From positions 1-47,736 of the forward strand of contig JAGQYO010000026.1 in assembly GCA_020435995.1 (NCBI GenBank): DNA of 47,736 nucleotides. Direction: 5' to 3'. The position numbers and the translations under genes are program-made. The number at the start of each line of letters is the position of its first letter. The first letter of the stretch is position 1. The notes under the pieces are model-generated. The model was given only the letters and a program-made list of their open reading frames with translations, ran no database searches and was not told where the DNA came from. Of the stretch, positions 16,563 through 25,484 are shown piece after piece. The stretch is from Flavobacteriales bacterium. GTDB lineage: Bacteria; Bacteroidota; Bacteroidia; Flavobacteriales_G; Salibacteraceae.

Positions 16563-17909
16563 ATGGCAAAAAACGTCAAGATTAGCAAGGGTGTGGACAT
16601 CAAGTTAGTTGGCGAAGCAGAAAAGAAAATTTCTGCAATTTCGTCTTCCACAGTTGCTGTAAAGCCACCGGATTTCCATGGCATGATTCCCAAAATGGAG
16701 GTCAAGCAAGGTGATGAGGTAAAGGCAGGTACACCGTTATTTTACGATAAGTACAACGATGCAATTAAGTATGTGTCACCAGTTTCTGGTGAGGTAGCTG
16801 AAGTGGTTCGTGGTGAAAAAAGAAAGATTTTAGAGGTAAAGGTTCTTGCTGACAAAGAAACCAAGTACGAATCTTTTGATACTTCGTCATGGAATACCCT
16901 TGATGCAGATAAGTTGAAGGATTTACTGTGCAAAGGAGGGCAATGGGGATTTATTCGCCAGCGTCCGTATGATGTAGTTGCAAATCCCAAGGACACGCCT
17001 AAGGCCATATTCGTTTCTACCTTTGATTCTGCGCCACATGCGCCAGATTATGGTTACATCTTAAGAGAAAGAGGAAGCGATTTGCAAGCCGGAATCGACG
17101 CTTGTAAAAAGCTTACATCTGGAAAGGTAAATTTGGTTTTGGATGGTCGAGGTGAAAAAGGTGTTTTTTCTAACCTCAAAAACTGCGAGATTCATTCCAT
17201 ATCTGGACCACATCCTGCTGGAAATGTTGGGGTTCAAATTCATCATATCGATCCAGTAAACAAAGGCGAAAGAGTTTGGGTTTTAAATCCACAGGACTTG
17301 GCAGCCATTGGTTCTTTTTTGAATCATGGTAAAATAGATGCACATCGCACTATTGCCCTTACTGGTGCACAGGTTTCAAAGCCACAATATCATACAGTTA
17401 CACTTGGGTCTTCTTTAAAATCCATTTGTGAAGGTAATACAATAGGAGATCACAACCGATATATTTCGGGAAATGTGCTCACTGGAGACAACGTTGGAAG
17501 AGCTGGTTATTTGGGCGCTTATGCGCATCAAATTACGGTTATTCGCGAAGATCACGAACCTGAATTATTTGGTTGGTTGGCTCCTGGATTTGATAAATTC
17601 TCGTTATCAAAAACATTTTTTTCGTGGTTATCTCCGAATAAGAGCTACAATTTAGGTACAGGTCTTCACGGTGAAGAAAGAGCATTTGTGATGACAGGCG
17701 AGTACGAAAAGGTATTTCCTTTTGATATTTTACCTGTTTACCTATTGAAAGCAATGGTTACAAGTGATATTGAAAAAATGGAAAACTTAGGAGTGTATGA
17801 AGTGGCTCCTGAAGATTTTGCTTTATGTGAGTTTGGTTGTACGTCAAAAATCAATGTTCAGGCAATCGTTCGTGATAGCCTTGATTTGATTCAAAAAGAG
17901 TGTGGATAA
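16563..17909 (+). CDS. nqrA: Na+-translocating NADH:quinone reductase subunit A
   Basis: 448 residues, cytoplasmic peripheral subunit thought to take part in quinone binding. Starts with the NqrA pattern ISKGVDIKLVGEAEK and contains FHGMIPKMEVKQGD, a biotinyl-like fold, and GPHPAGNVGVQIHHIDPV in the middle. Length fits the family. First of six genes with short gaps (3, 11, 2, 19 and 23 bp). Confidence 0.96.
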   Translation: MAKNVKISKGVDIKLVGEAEKKISAISSSTVAVKPPDFHGMIPKMEVKQGDEVKAGTPLFYDKYNDAIKYVSPVSGEVAEVVRGEKRKILEVKVLADKETKYESFDTSSWNTLDADKLKDLLCKGGQWGFIRQRPYDVVANPKDTPKAIFVSTFDSAPHAPDYGYILRERGSDLQAGIDACKKLTSGKVNLVLDGRGEKGVFSNLKNCEIHSISGPHPAGNVGVQIHHIDPVNKGERVWVLNPQDLAAIGSFLNHGKIDAHRTIALTGAQVSKPQYHTVTLGSSLKSICEGNTIGDHNRYISGNVLTGDNVGRAGYLGAYAHQITVIREDHEPELFGWLAPGFDKFSLSKTFFSWLSPNKSYNLGTGLHGEERAFVMTGEYEKVFPFDILPVYLLKAMVTSDIEKMENLGVYEVAPEDFALCEFGCTSKINVQAIVRDSLDLIQKECG

Positions 17910-17912
17910 GCT

Positions 17913-19067
17913 ATGAAGTTTTTACGAAATATAGTTGATAGTGTAAAGCCGAACTTTCAAAAGGGCGGCAAGCTAGAAAAGTATTGGCCATTGTTTGATG
18001 GAATGGAAACATTCTTATTCGTTCCTGGCCATGCTACAAGTAAGGGTTCTCATATTCGAGATGGTATAGATTTAAAGCGAACGATGATTACCGTGGTTAC
18101 GGCCCTAGTTCCTTGCTTACTTTTTGGAATGTGGAATGTAGGATATCAGCACTATTTGGCCATTGGTCAGGAAGCTGGTATGATTGAAATGCTGGTTTAC
18201 GGCGCCATTAAAGTACTTCCGATTGTGGTTGTTTCTTATGGTGTTGGTCTAGGTGTTGAGTTTGGATTTTGTATTGCAAAAGGCCACTCAATTCAAGAGG
18301 GCTTCTTGGTGTCAGGGATGCTTATTCCTTTGATTATGCCAGTGGAAGTCCCTTTGTGGATGGTTGCTGTAGCTACCATTTTTGCAGTTGTTTTTGGTAA
18401 GGAAGTTTTTGGAGGAACGGGAATGAATATTCTTAATCCTGCACTTACGGCTAGAGCATTTCTGTTTTTTGCATATCCTACTAAAATGTCGGGTAACTCT
18501 GTTTGGGTGGCTACCGATGGTATGGCTACAGTAGATGGGTTCTCTGGTGCTACGGCTCTTGGAAACGCGGTGGAACAAGGCGTTGCTGGTGTTCCGTCTT
18601 TCATGGATGCATTTATAGGATTTATCCCTGGATCTATTGGTGAAACGTCAGTTATTGCTTGCTTGTTGGGAGCATTGATACTACTCGGATCTGGAATTGG
18701 AAGTTGGAGAATTATGTTGTCGATGTTGGTCGGTGGTTATGTAATGGGTCTGATTTTTAACATGTGGGGTGCTAATGAGTACATGGCTATTCCGGCACAC
18801 CATCAATTGGTATTGGGTGGATTTATGTTTGGTTTGGTATTTATGGCTACAGACCCAGTGAGTGCAGCGCAAACCGATTTAGGAAAAATAATTTATGGCT
18901 TTTTGTGTGGGTTTTTAGGAATCATGATCCGTGTGTTCAATCCTGCATACCCAGAAGGTATTATGATGGCAATATTGTTTATGAACGTTATGGCGCCTAC
19001 AATCGATCACTATGTGGTTGAAGGAAATATCAAGAAAAGACTTAAACGGATTAAGGTAACTGCATAA
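17913..19067 (+). CDS. nqrB: Na+-translocating NADH:quinone reductase subunit B
   Basis: 384 residues, integral membrane subunit with about ten hydrophobic segments. The ApbE flavinylation motif D-G-F-S-G-A-T is present; Thr214 is the predicted covalent FMN site. Contains GGTGMNILNPAL and MATDPVSAAQT, typical of the NqrB/RnfD family. It carries part of the sodium-translocation path in the complex. Confidence 0.96.
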   Translation: MKFLRNIVDSVKPNFQKGGKLEKYWPLFDGMETFLFVPGHATSKGSHIRDGIDLKRTMITVVTALVPCLLFGMWNVGYQHYLAIGQEAGMIEMLVYGAIKVLPIVVVSYGVGLGVEFGFCIAKGHSIQEGFLVSGMLIPLIMPVEVPLWMVAVATIFAVVFGKEVFGGTGMNILNPALTARAFLFFAYPTKMSGNSVWVATDGMATVDGFSGATALGNAVEQGVAGVPSFMDAFIGFIPGSIGETSVIACLLGALILLGSGIGSWRIMLSMLVGGYVMGLIFNMWGANEYMAIPAHHQLVLGGFMFGLVFMATDPVSAAQTDLGKIIYGFLCGFLGIMIRVFNPAYPEGIMMAILFMNVMAPTIDHYVVEGNIKKRLKRIKVTA

Positions 19068-19078
19068 GAATTAGAATT

Positions 19079-19798
19079 ATGGCATTTGATAAAAATAGTA
19101 ACGGTTACACTTTTGGGTTTGCTATCGTAATGGTTGTGATAGTGGGTTCCCTACTTGCAGTTGCTGCAATGGGCCTTAAGCCATTTCAAAAGAAGAATGT
19201 GGAAATGGAGAAAAAGCAAAACATCCTTTCCTCTATTAATGTGAATCTCAGTCGTGAAGAGGCAAACATTCAATTTGATGACTTTGTTAAACAACAAGTT
19301 GTGATTGATGTAAAAGGTGAAGTGATTGAAGGAAAATCGGCATTTGATGTTGATGTAAACAAAGAGTATAAGGAATGGAAGTCTGGTGCACGCAAGGCAG
19401 AAGACATGTCTTATCCTTTATATGTATGTGAAAAAGATGGAGAAACCATTGTGGTGGTTCCTATGGTTGGAACTGGTCTTTGGGGGCCTGTTTGGGGTTT
19501 TGTTTCTTTAAAGGAAGACTTGAATACCATTTATGGAGCAAATTTCGATCACAAAACTGAAACACCTGGTTTAGGAGCCGAGATCAAAGAAGCTTCCTTT
19601 GGAGCGCAATTCGCCGGTGACAAAGTGTTTGAGGATGGTAAGGTAGTTTTTAAAGTACTTAAAGGGGGTGGAGGTAAAGAAGATCCTTCAGGTGTCGATG
19701 GAATTACCGGAGGTACAATTACATCTGTTGGAGTTCAAGAAATGTTGATTAGAACATTTGAAATCTACAGTCCTTATTTTCAAAATAATAAAATATAG
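19079..19798 (+). CDS. nqrC: Na+-translocating NADH:quinone reductase subunit C
   Basis: 239 residues. One N-terminal membrane helix (about 10-32) and a periplasmic FMN-binding domain. The flavinylation motif reads D-G-I-T-G-G-T with Thr213 as the predicted FMN-bearing residue; the residue before Thr is Gly, where the general motif has Ala. GLGAEIKE and GTGLWGPVWGF are typical NqrC segments. Needs ApbE, encoded downstream. Confidence 0.95.
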   Translation: MAFDKNSNGYTFGFAIVMVVIVGSLLAVAAMGLKPFQKKNVEMEKKQNILSSINVNLSREEANIQFDDFVKQQVVIDVKGEVIEGKSAFDVDVNKEYKEWKSGARKAEDMSYPLYVCEKDGETIVVVPMVGTGLWGPVWGFVSLKEDLNTIYGANFDHKTETPGLGAEIKEASFGAQFAGDKVFEDGKVVFKVLKGGGGKEDPSGVDGITGGTITSVGVQEMLIRTFEIYSPYFQNNKI

Positions 19799-19800
19799 AT

Positions 19801-20478
19801 ATGGCTGAAGCTATTGCAGTTAAGGAAAAAGAGCCGTTGTTTTCAAAGAAGAATCGTCAGTTATTGATAGATCCTTTGGATGACCACAACCCAATTACGG
19901 TTCAAGTATTGGGAATTTGCTCCGCACTCGCTATTACTACGCAAGTAAAAAATGCGGTGGTAATGACCTTATCAGTACTTGTAGTACTTATGCTGGGAAA
20001 CGTGATCGTTTCTTTGCTGAGAAACGCAATTCCTGATAGAATTAGAATTATTGTTCAATTGGTTGTTGTAGCCGCCTTGGTTATCCTGGTGGATCAGGTG
20101 TTGAAGGCCTTTGTATATGATGTGAGCAAACAACTATCTGTATTCGTGGGTCTCATCATTACCAACTGTATTATCATGGGTAGGTTAGAGGCATTTGCAC
20201 TTGCTAATAAGCCTTGGCCATCCTTCCTCGACGGAATTGGAAATGGTATTGGTTACGGGATCATTTTGGTAATGGTTGCGGTGGTTAGAGAACTTTTTGG
20301 ATCGGGTAAGTTATTCGGAATAGAATTGTTGGGCAATGCAGCTGAAAAAACTGGATTATACGGAATGGGTTACATGAACAACAACATGGTGATTCTTCCT
20401 CCAATGGCTCTTATTATAGTTGGAATCATTATTTGGATTCAGCGGTCAAGGAATACCAAATTAATTGAAACAAACTAA
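19801..20478 (+). CDS. nqrD: Na+-translocating NADH:quinone reductase subunit D
   Basis: 225 residues with six predicted membrane helices. The pair NqrD/NqrE are inverted homologues that hold an iron centre within the membrane; a Cys in GICSAL (helix 1) and one in TNCIIMGR fit this. Contains DGIGNGIGYG and VRELFGSG, family hallmarks. Confidence 0.95.
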   Translation: MAEAIAVKEKEPLFSKKNRQLLIDPLDDHNPITVQVLGICSALAITTQVKNAVVMTLSVLVVLMLGNVIVSLLRNAIPDRIRIIVQLVVVAALVILVDQVLKAFVYDVSKQLSVFVGLIITNCIIMGRLEAFALANKPWPSFLDGIGNGIGYGIILVMVAVVRELFGSGKLFGIELLGNAAEKTGLYGMGYMNNNMVILPPMALIIVGIIIWIQRSRNTKLIETN

Positions 20479-20497
20479 TTCATAAACTAGATTAGAA

Positions 20498-21115
20498 ATG
20501 CAAGAATTAGTAAACATATTTGTAAAAGGCATCTTCATAGAAAATATGATTTTCGCCTATTTCTTAGGCATGTGCTCCTATTTAGCTGTTTCAAAAACAG
20601 TAAAAACTGGAGTAGGTTTAGGTGCCGCTGTCATATTCGTTTTGGGCGTAACGGTTCCAATAAACTACTTGTTGGAGAATTACCTTTTGAAAGAAGGTGC
20701 TTTGGTCTGGTTAGGTGAAGAATACGCAACAGTGGATCTTAGCTTCTTGAGCTTTATCATGTTCATCGCTGTAATCGCTTCCATGGTTCAATTGGTTGAA
20801 ATGATTGTAGAGAAATTTTCACCAGCACTTTACGGTGCCTTGGGAATCTTCTTGCCACTTATTGCTGTAAACTGCTCTATACTTGGAGGCGCTTTGTTTA
20901 TGCAAGAAAGACAATACTCTACTATTTGGGAAGCTACGTCCTTCGGACTGGGTTCTGGAGTGGGTTGGTTATTGGCTATTGTAGCCATTGCGGCAATTCG
21001 TGAAAAAATTAAGTATTCTCATGTTCCTCCTGCGTTAAGAGGATTGGGTATTACCTTCATTCTTACGGGCTTGATGGGTATTGCTTTTATGAGTTTTATG
21101 GGAATTGAATTATAA
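20498..21115 (+). CDS. nqrE: Na+-translocating NADH:quinone reductase subunit E
   Basis: 205 residues, six membrane helices, homologous to NqrD in opposite topology. Cys in LGMCSYLA and in AVNCSILG match the residues that ligate the intramembrane iron. [13 protein letters not shown] and [10 protein letters not shown] are typical. Confidence 0.95.
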   Translation: MQELVNIFVKGIFIENMIFAYFLGMCSYLAVSKTVKTGVGLGAAVIFVLGVTVPINYLLENYLLKEGALVWLGEEYATVDLSFLSFIMFIAVIASMVQLVEMIVEKFSPALYGALGIFLPLIAVNCSILGGALFMQERQYSTIWEATSFGLGSGVGWLLAIVAIAAIREKIKYSHVPPALRGLGITFILTGLMGIAFMSFMGIEL

Positions 21116-21138
21116 TAATCGTTTATAAAATTTAAAGG

Positions 21139-22431
21139 ATGGGAACTACCCTCATTGCTACCATAGTTGTTTTTTTGATCATCATGCTTTTGCTGGTGAC
21201 ATTGCTCCTTTTTGCTAAGGCGAAGTTGAGCTCATCGGGTCCAGTAAAAATCAAGATCAATGGAGAAAAAGAAATTGAAGTAGAGGGCGGTAGCTCCTTA
21301 CTTTCTACATTAGGAAATGCTGGTATCTTTTTGCCGTCTGCTTGCGGTGGTGGAGGAACCTGTTTACAATGTACTTGTCAAGTGCACAGTGGAGGAGGTT
21401 CAATACTTCCGACTGAAGTACCTAATTTTTCGAGAAAAGAGATCGCCGAAAATTATCGATTAGGATGTCAGGTAAAAGTTAAGGAGGACATGGAAATTGA
21501 GATACCAGAAGAAATTTTTGGTATCAAAAAATGGGAAGCTACCGTTGTTTCAAATTACAACGTGGCATCGTTTATCAAAGAGTTTATCGTAGAACTTCCT
21601 GAGGACATGGACTATAAGGCAGGTGGCTATATTCAAATTGAAATCCCCAAAACTGTAGTAAAGTACTCCGATATCGATATCGAGGCTCACCCTGAAGAGC
21701 ATCCTGGACAACCAGATAAGTTTAAGATGGAATGGGATAAGTTTAACCTGTGGCCACTAACGATGAAAAACGATGAGCTTGTAGAACGCGCTTATTCAAT
21801 GGCTTCTTATCCTGCCGAAGGTCGTAGAATTATGCTCAATGTGAGAATTGCTACTCCACCATGGGATAGAGCTAAAAATGGCTGGATGGACGTTAACCCA
21901 GGTATTGCTTCTTCTTACATTTTTTCTAGGAAAAAAGGTGATAAAGTTACCGTATCAGGACCTTATGGTGAGTTCTTTATTAAGGACAATGACTCAGAAA
22001 TGGTTTACATTGGTGGTGGTGCTGGAATGGCTCCCATGCGTTCGCACTTGTATGAATTATTCCGTACTGTTAAAACGGGTCGAAAAGTTACTTATTGGTA
22101 TGGTGGACGGTCCAAAAGAGAACTTTTCTATGTAGATCATTTTAGAGCGTTAGAAAAAGATTTCCCAAATTTTAAATTCTACATGGTACTTTCTGAACCA
22201 TTGGAGGAGGACAATTGGAAGGTAATGAAGGATGTGAATGATGAAGGTGATGGATTCGTTGGTTTTGTGCACAATACGGTTATTGAACAGCATCTTTCAA
22301 AACACGACTCACCCGAGGATATTGAATTTTACTTCTGTGGTCCGCCGATGATGAATCAGGCGGTGATCAAGATGTGCGACGAGTGGGGCGTTCCCCCTGA
22401 GAATGTTGCCTTTGATGATTTTGGAGGATAA
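21139..22431 (+). CDS. nqrF: Na+-translocating NADH:quinone reductase subunit F (NADH entry)
   Basis: 430 residues. N-terminal membrane helix (4-26); 2Fe-2S ferredoxin domain with Cys69, Cys75, Cys78 and Cys110, the same spacing as in Vibrio NqrF; FAD domain with [14 protein letters not shown]-binding domain with [12 protein letters not shown] and the C-terminal YFCGPPMM and AFDDFGG. It takes electrons from NADH and passes them into the complex. Confidence 0.97.
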   Translation: MGTTLIATIVVFLIIMLLLVTLLLFAKAKLSSSGPVKIKINGEKEIEVEGGSSLLSTLGNAGIFLPSACGGGGTCLQCTCQVHSGGGSILPTEVPNFSRKEIAENYRLGCQVKVKEDMEIEIPEEIFGIKKWEATVVSNYNVASFIKEFIVELPEDMDYKAGGYIQIEIPKTVVKYSDIDIEAHPEEHPGQPDKFKMEWDKFNLWPLTMKNDELVERAYSMASYPAEGRRIMLNVRIATPPWDRAKNGWMDVNPGIASSYIFSRKKGDKVTVSGPYGEFFIKDNDSEMVYIGGGAGMAPMRSHLYELFRTVKTGRKVTYWYGGRSKRELFYVDHFRALEKDFPNFKFYMVLSEPLEEDNWKVMKDVNDEGDGFVGFVHNTVIEQHLSKHDSPEDIEFYFCGPPMMNQAVIKMCDEWGVPPENVAFDDFGG

Positions 22432-22444
22432 TAAAAGTAACAAA

Positions 22445-22471
22445 AACCCCTTCTAACCAAGGGGTTTTTTT
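22445..22471 (+). terminator. Rho-independent terminator after nqrF
   Basis: Stem AACCCCTT (22445-22452) with AAGGGGTT (22459-22466), then T-run. apbE begins 15 bp later, so apbE may be read by partial read-through. Confidence 0.85.
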
Positions 22472-22485
22472 ATGCCCAAAAACCC

Positions 22486-23550
22486 ATGCTGAGATATTCC
22501 GCAATATTTTTTACCCTTTTATTATTTGGCTGTACGCAACAGGAACCGCAGACGGCAGGAGAACTTTTTGGTGAGGCCCAGGGTACGACCTATTCCATTA
22601 AGTACTATGCCAATCAGGAGATTACCAAGGCTTCGGTAGACTCTATATTACTGGAAATAGATTACTCAATGTCTACGTGGGTGGATTCGAGCATGATTTC
22701 AAAATTCAATAATTCGGAAAGAGGTGCATGGGTCGATCAAAGGTTTATGGATAATTTGAACCTATCATTTATCGTAAACGAAATGACTAATGGTGCTTTT
22801 AATCCCATGATAAAACCCATTATCAATTACTGGGGCTTTGGCGAAAAAAAATTGAAAGTGCAAGAAATAGATTCTACTTTGGTTGCTTCCCTACTTGGAT
22901 ATTCTCAGCTTGATAGTTTGAAAATAGAATCAAATGGCCAGTTGTACGATTTAAGAAACATTTCTCTGAGTTCAACAAAACCTAAAGAATATTTCGTGCA
23001 AAAACACAACAGAAAGGTGATGCTCGATTTTAATGCCGTTGCCCAAGGCTATTCAGTTGATGTGCTAGCCCAATTCTTCGAATCTAGGGGTGTGAAGAGT
23101 TACCTTATCGAATTGGGTGGAGAAATGCGCGCAAGGGGTTTAAAACCCGATGAGAGCGAGTGGGTTGTAGGGATAGATCTACCGCAAGAGAGGATTGAAA
23201 GAACGATCGCTGCAAAAATCAATTTAAAGGACCAATCGGTTGCTACCTCAGGAAATTATCGAAAATTTTATGAAGTGAATGGCGCAAAGTTTCATCACAC
23301 CATCGATCCTTTAACAGGCTACCCAGCCAAACACAATTTGCTTAGTGCTACTATAGTTGCAGAAAATTGCGCATTGGCAGATGCCTTCGCAACGAGCTGT
23401 ATGGTAATGGGATTAGAAAAAAGCATTGATTTTATTGAGCGCCAATCTGGAGCCATTGAAGCGCACCTGATCTTTGTGGGTGATTCGCTGGAATTGAAAT
23501 CGTATACCACTAAAAGATTGAAAGAGAACCTAGAATCTACGGTTCCTTAG
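22486..23550 (+). CDS. apbE: FAD:protein FMN transferase ApbE, lipoprotein
   Basis: 354 residues with lipobox LFGC (Cys16), so predicted membrane-anchored on the periplasmic side. ApbE features: MSTWVDSSMISKFN near the start, DFNAVAQGYSVD, ELGGEMRARG, and HHTIDPLTGYPA with the metal-binding Asp. It transfers FMN from FAD to a Thr in NqrB and NqrC, which lie just upstream. The stop overlaps the stop region of the convergent nqrM by 4 nt. Confidence 0.94.
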   Translation: MLRYSAIFFTLLLFGCTQQEPQTAGELFGEAQGTTYSIKYYANQEITKASVDSILLEIDYSMSTWVDSSMISKFNNSERGAWVDQRFMDNLNLSFIVNEMTNGAFNPMIKPIINYWGFGEKKLKVQEIDSTLVASLLGYSQLDSLKIESNGQLYDLRNISLSSTKPKEYFVQKHNRKVMLDFNAVAQGYSVDVLAQFFESRGVKSYLIELGGEMRARGLKPDESEWVVGIDLPQERIERTIAAKINLKDQSVATSGNYRKFYEVNGAKFHHTIDPLTGYPAKHNLLSATIVAENCALADAFATSCMVMGLEKSIDFIERQSGAIEAHLIFVGDSLELKSYTTKRLKENLESTVP

Positions 23551-23738
23551 TCTTCTTTTTTACATTGTTCTTCTGGTAATGCACCACAAAAGCTGCAAGG
23601 TTGCCCATCTTCATTTAATAGAGGACTATTTGATGCGCATGTACCAGCAAACTTTCCGTTCTTTTTAAAAATTATTTTAATGGCTATCCCCGCGAAAGCC
23701 AGTGCCATTAAGCCAATGGATAATAAAATAAGTTTCAT
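23547..23738 (-). CDS. nqrM: Na+-NQR maturation protein NqrM
   Basis: 63 residues from the ATG at 23738. The frame is open further upstream, but the extra part has no family resemblance and would run through the promoter. One membrane helix (2-20) is followed by KKNGKFAGTCASNS and a C-x-x-C plus final Cys, four cysteines in all, as in NqrM (formerly DUF539). NqrM is needed to fit the iron centre held by NqrD/NqrE. It lies convergent to apbE with its own promoter rather than as the last gene of the operon. Confidence 0.9.
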   Translation of the reverse strand: MKLILLSIGLMALAFAGIAIKIIFKKNGKFAGTCASNSPLLNEDGQPCSFCGALPEEQCKKED

Positions 23739-23742
23739 GATG

Positions 23743-23750
23743 CAAAGGTA
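23743..23750 (-). promoter_or_regulatory. Bacteroidota-type -7 element for nqrM
   Basis: Minus-strand TACCTTTG only 4 bp upstream of the ATG, which predicts a leaderless or nearly leaderless transcript. Confidence 0.6.
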
Positions 23751-23825
23751 CCGCTTTGAATGGAAAGACATTTGAACTACCTCAAATAAAAAAGTGGAGA
23801 AAAATGATATTATTTGGAAAAATGA

Positions 23826-23856
23826 TTTGCTCATACGAGAATGATTTCTACTTTTG
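23826..23856 (+). promoter_or_regulatory. Promoter for tRNA-Glu and possibly rpsT
   Basis: TTTG at 23826-23829, 19 bp spacer, TACTTTTG at 23849-23856; the tRNA begins 72 bp downstream. Confidence 0.65.
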
Positions 23857-23928
23857 CACCCGCTTTTGAAATAAGCATAATTCTTTGATATAAGGGATTG
23901 AAATTGAAAAATGGAAATCCAAATTTTT

Positions 23929-24000
23929 GGCCCATTCGTCTAGTGGTTAGGACGCATGGTTTTCATCCATGAAACAGGAGTTCGATTCTCCTATGGGCTG
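23929..24000 (+). tRNA. tRNA-Glu (anticodon TTC)
   Basis: Full cloverleaf: acceptor 23929-23935 pairs with 23993-23999 (with a G-T end pair), D arm GTCTAGTGGTTAGGAC, anticodon stem CATGG/CCATG with loop TTTTCAT giving anticodon TTC, T arm AGGAG/CTCCT with loop TTCGATT. CCA is not encoded. Its identity elements resemble E. coli tRNA-Glu. Confidence 0.95.
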
Positions 24001-24030
24001 CAATAATTTTTCACATTAGAATAGTTAAAT

Positions 24031-24282
24031 ATGGCGAATCATAAATCCGCATTAAAAAGAATAAGACAGGCGAGTGTACGTAGATTGAGAAATCGTTACG
24101 TAAACAAAACAGCTCGTAATGCTATTAGAGACCTTCGTGCTGATGAGGATAAGAAATCAGCTCAAAAGCGTTTGCCGGTTGTGATTTCAATGATTGATAA
24201 ATTAGCTAAGAAAAACATCATTCATAGAAATAAAGCTTCGAACTTAAAATCGAAGTTGACTCGCGCTGTAGCAGCATTATAA
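24031..24282 (+). CDS. rpsT: 30S ribosomal protein S20
   Basis: 83 residues, lysine/arginine-rich, all helical: [13 protein letters not shown] start, [17 protein letters not shown], and [16 protein letters not shown] near the C-terminus are the S20 pattern (16S rRNA binding). It starts 30 bp after tRNA-Glu, so the two may share a transcript. Confidence 0.97.
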   Translation: MANHKSALKRIRQASVRRLRNRYVNKTARNAIRDLRADEDKKSAQKRLPVVISMIDKLAKKNIIHRNKASNLKSKLTRAVAAL

Positions 24283-24307
24283 TTTTAGGAATAAAAGTTT
24301 TACGCTC

Positions 24308-24338
24308 AAAAGCCTTCTTGATTTCAAGGGGGCTTTTT
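24308..24338 (+). terminator. Rho-independent terminator after rpsT
   Basis: AGCC / GGCT outer stem with inner CTTGA / TCAAG (two G-T pairs between them), then T-run. Confidence 0.8.
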
Positions 24339-24364
24339 TGTTTTATGGGAGTTAAGAGAAATAT

Positions 24365-24372
24365 TACTTTTG
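24365..24372 (+). promoter_or_regulatory. Bacteroidota-type -7 element for the small lipoprotein gene
   Basis: TACTTTTG, 17 bp before the ATG at 24390. Confidence 0.55.
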
Positions 24373-24389
24373 GTTAAAATTTGGAACAA

Positions 24390-24701
24390 ATGAGAAAATT
24401 GATTTTTGGAGGACTATTCATTTTTGGCTTAATGGCTTGCGGATCTAACAATACTTCTAACGATGAAACAGTTGTGGAAGAAATAGTTGAAGATGTAGAT
24501 AGGGATTTGGTAGAAGGTGTAAAAGATATACCCGAAGGAGTAGAGGAACTCGGAGAAGAACTTGTGGAGGATGTAAAGGAACTTCCGGCTGATTTAAAAG
24601 AAGCCAAAGAAGAAATGAAAAGTGATCTTAAACAAGATGCCAAGGATGTGAAAAAGGAAGTAAAAGAGGAAGCTAAAGAGGTTAAAAAGGCCGTTAAATA
24701 G
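24390..24701 (+). CDS. Small, highly charged lipoprotein of unknown function
   Basis: 103 residues from the ATG at 24390 (a TTG nine bases earlier is in frame but precedes the signal). Signal peptide with lipobox LMAC, Cys17. The mature part is almost wholly Glu, Asp, Lys, Val and Ala: an acidic first half (EEIVEDVDRD) and a lysine/glutamate-rich second half with heptad-like EAK/DVKKEV spacing, predicted to be a long single helix or coiled coil. No family recognised; it resembles small envelope lipoproteins by composition only. It has its own promoter and terminator. Confidence 0.65.
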   Translation: MRKLIFGGLFIFGLMACGSNNTSNDETVVEEIVEDVDRDLVEGVKDIPEGVEELGEELVEDVKELPADLKEAKEEMKSDLKQDAKDVKKEVKEEAKEVKKAVK

Positions 24702-24724
24702 TTTTCTAACTTTAAAATAAAATG

Positions 24725-24753
24725 AGCCCCGTTCGAAAGACGTGGCTTTTTTT
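24725..24753 (+). terminator. Probable terminator after the small lipoprotein gene
   Basis: AGCC (24725-24728) with GGCT (24744-24747), inner CGT/ACG, one mismatch, then seven Ts. Confidence 0.6.
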
Positions 24754-24784
24754 GTTTTATACCTTTACACCTTATCTGTCAACT

Positions 24785-25480
24785 ATGGATACAAGTGAAC
24801 AACAACCGATTAAACAATGGGCGGACGATGATAAGCCACGCGAAAAGCTTCTAGCAAAAGGTAAGTCTGCATTGAGTGAAGCTGAGCTCTTGGCTATATT
24901 AATTGGGTCAGGATCAAGAGGTGAGAGTGCAGTTGATTTGTGCAAACGAATTTTGCATAGAGCTGAAAATAACTTAATTGAATTGGGAAAGAACTCCGTA
25001 GCCGATCTTATGAAGTTTAAAGGTATAGGAGAAGCTAAGGCAATTTCCATTGTTGCGGCACTAGAATTAGGAAGGCGACGCAGGGAAGTAGAGGCATTGG
25101 AAAAAAAGAAAATTTCTTCAAGTAACGATATTTTTGAACTGTTTCATGGCGATTTGAGCGATTTGAACTTAGAAGAATTTTGGATTTTGTTGCTCAACAG
25201 AGCCAACAAAGTCATCAAAAAAGTAAAAATTAGTTCTGGAGGAATTAGTGGGACCGTGGCGGATACAAGGCTTATCTTCAAAAGTGGTATTGATCATTTG
25301 GCCAGTGCCATTATTTTGGTTCACAACCACCCTTCGGGCAATAATAAGCCCAGCCAAACCGATATCACCCTAACGAAAAAACTGGTTGAAGTGGGAAAAA
25401 TTATGGACATCACCGTTTTGGATCATATCATCATTGCTGAAAACCGATATTTCAGCTTTGCCGATGAAGGTATAATTTAG
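24785..25480 (+). CDS. radC: RadC family JAB/MPN-domain protein
   Basis: 231 residues from the ATG at 24785; the in-frame ATG at 24722 is inside the preceding terminator and is rejected. N-terminal helix-hairpin-helix region with FKGIGEAKAISIVAALELGRR; C-terminal JAB1/MPN domain with the metal-binding H180-x-H182 and D193 in HNHPSGNNKPSQTD. The family was once linked to recombinational repair; its true role is unsettled. Four bases separate it from the next gene. Confidence 0.92.
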   Translation: MDTSEQQPIKQWADDDKPREKLLAKGKSALSEAELLAILIGSGSRGESAVDLCKRILHRAENNLIELGKNSVADLMKFKGIGEAKAISIVAALELGRRRREVEALEKKKISSSNDIFELFHGDLSDLNLEEFWILLLNRANKVIKKVKISSGGISGTVADTRLIFKSGIDHLASAIILVHNHPSGNNKPSQTDITLTKKLVEVGKIMDITVLDHIIIAENRYFSFADEGII

Positions 25481-25484
25481 AACG

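Noticed and set aside
18293..18604. Minus-strand frames inside nqrB
   Set aside because: Shadow of a strongly conserved membrane-protein gene.
23739..23834. Extended NqrM start
   Set aside because: It would run across the -7 promoter box and lacks resemblance to NqrM; the family starts at MKLILLS.
24722..24784. Extended RadC start
   Set aside because: It overlaps a terminator hairpin and its T-run; the family N-terminus fits the ATG at 24785.
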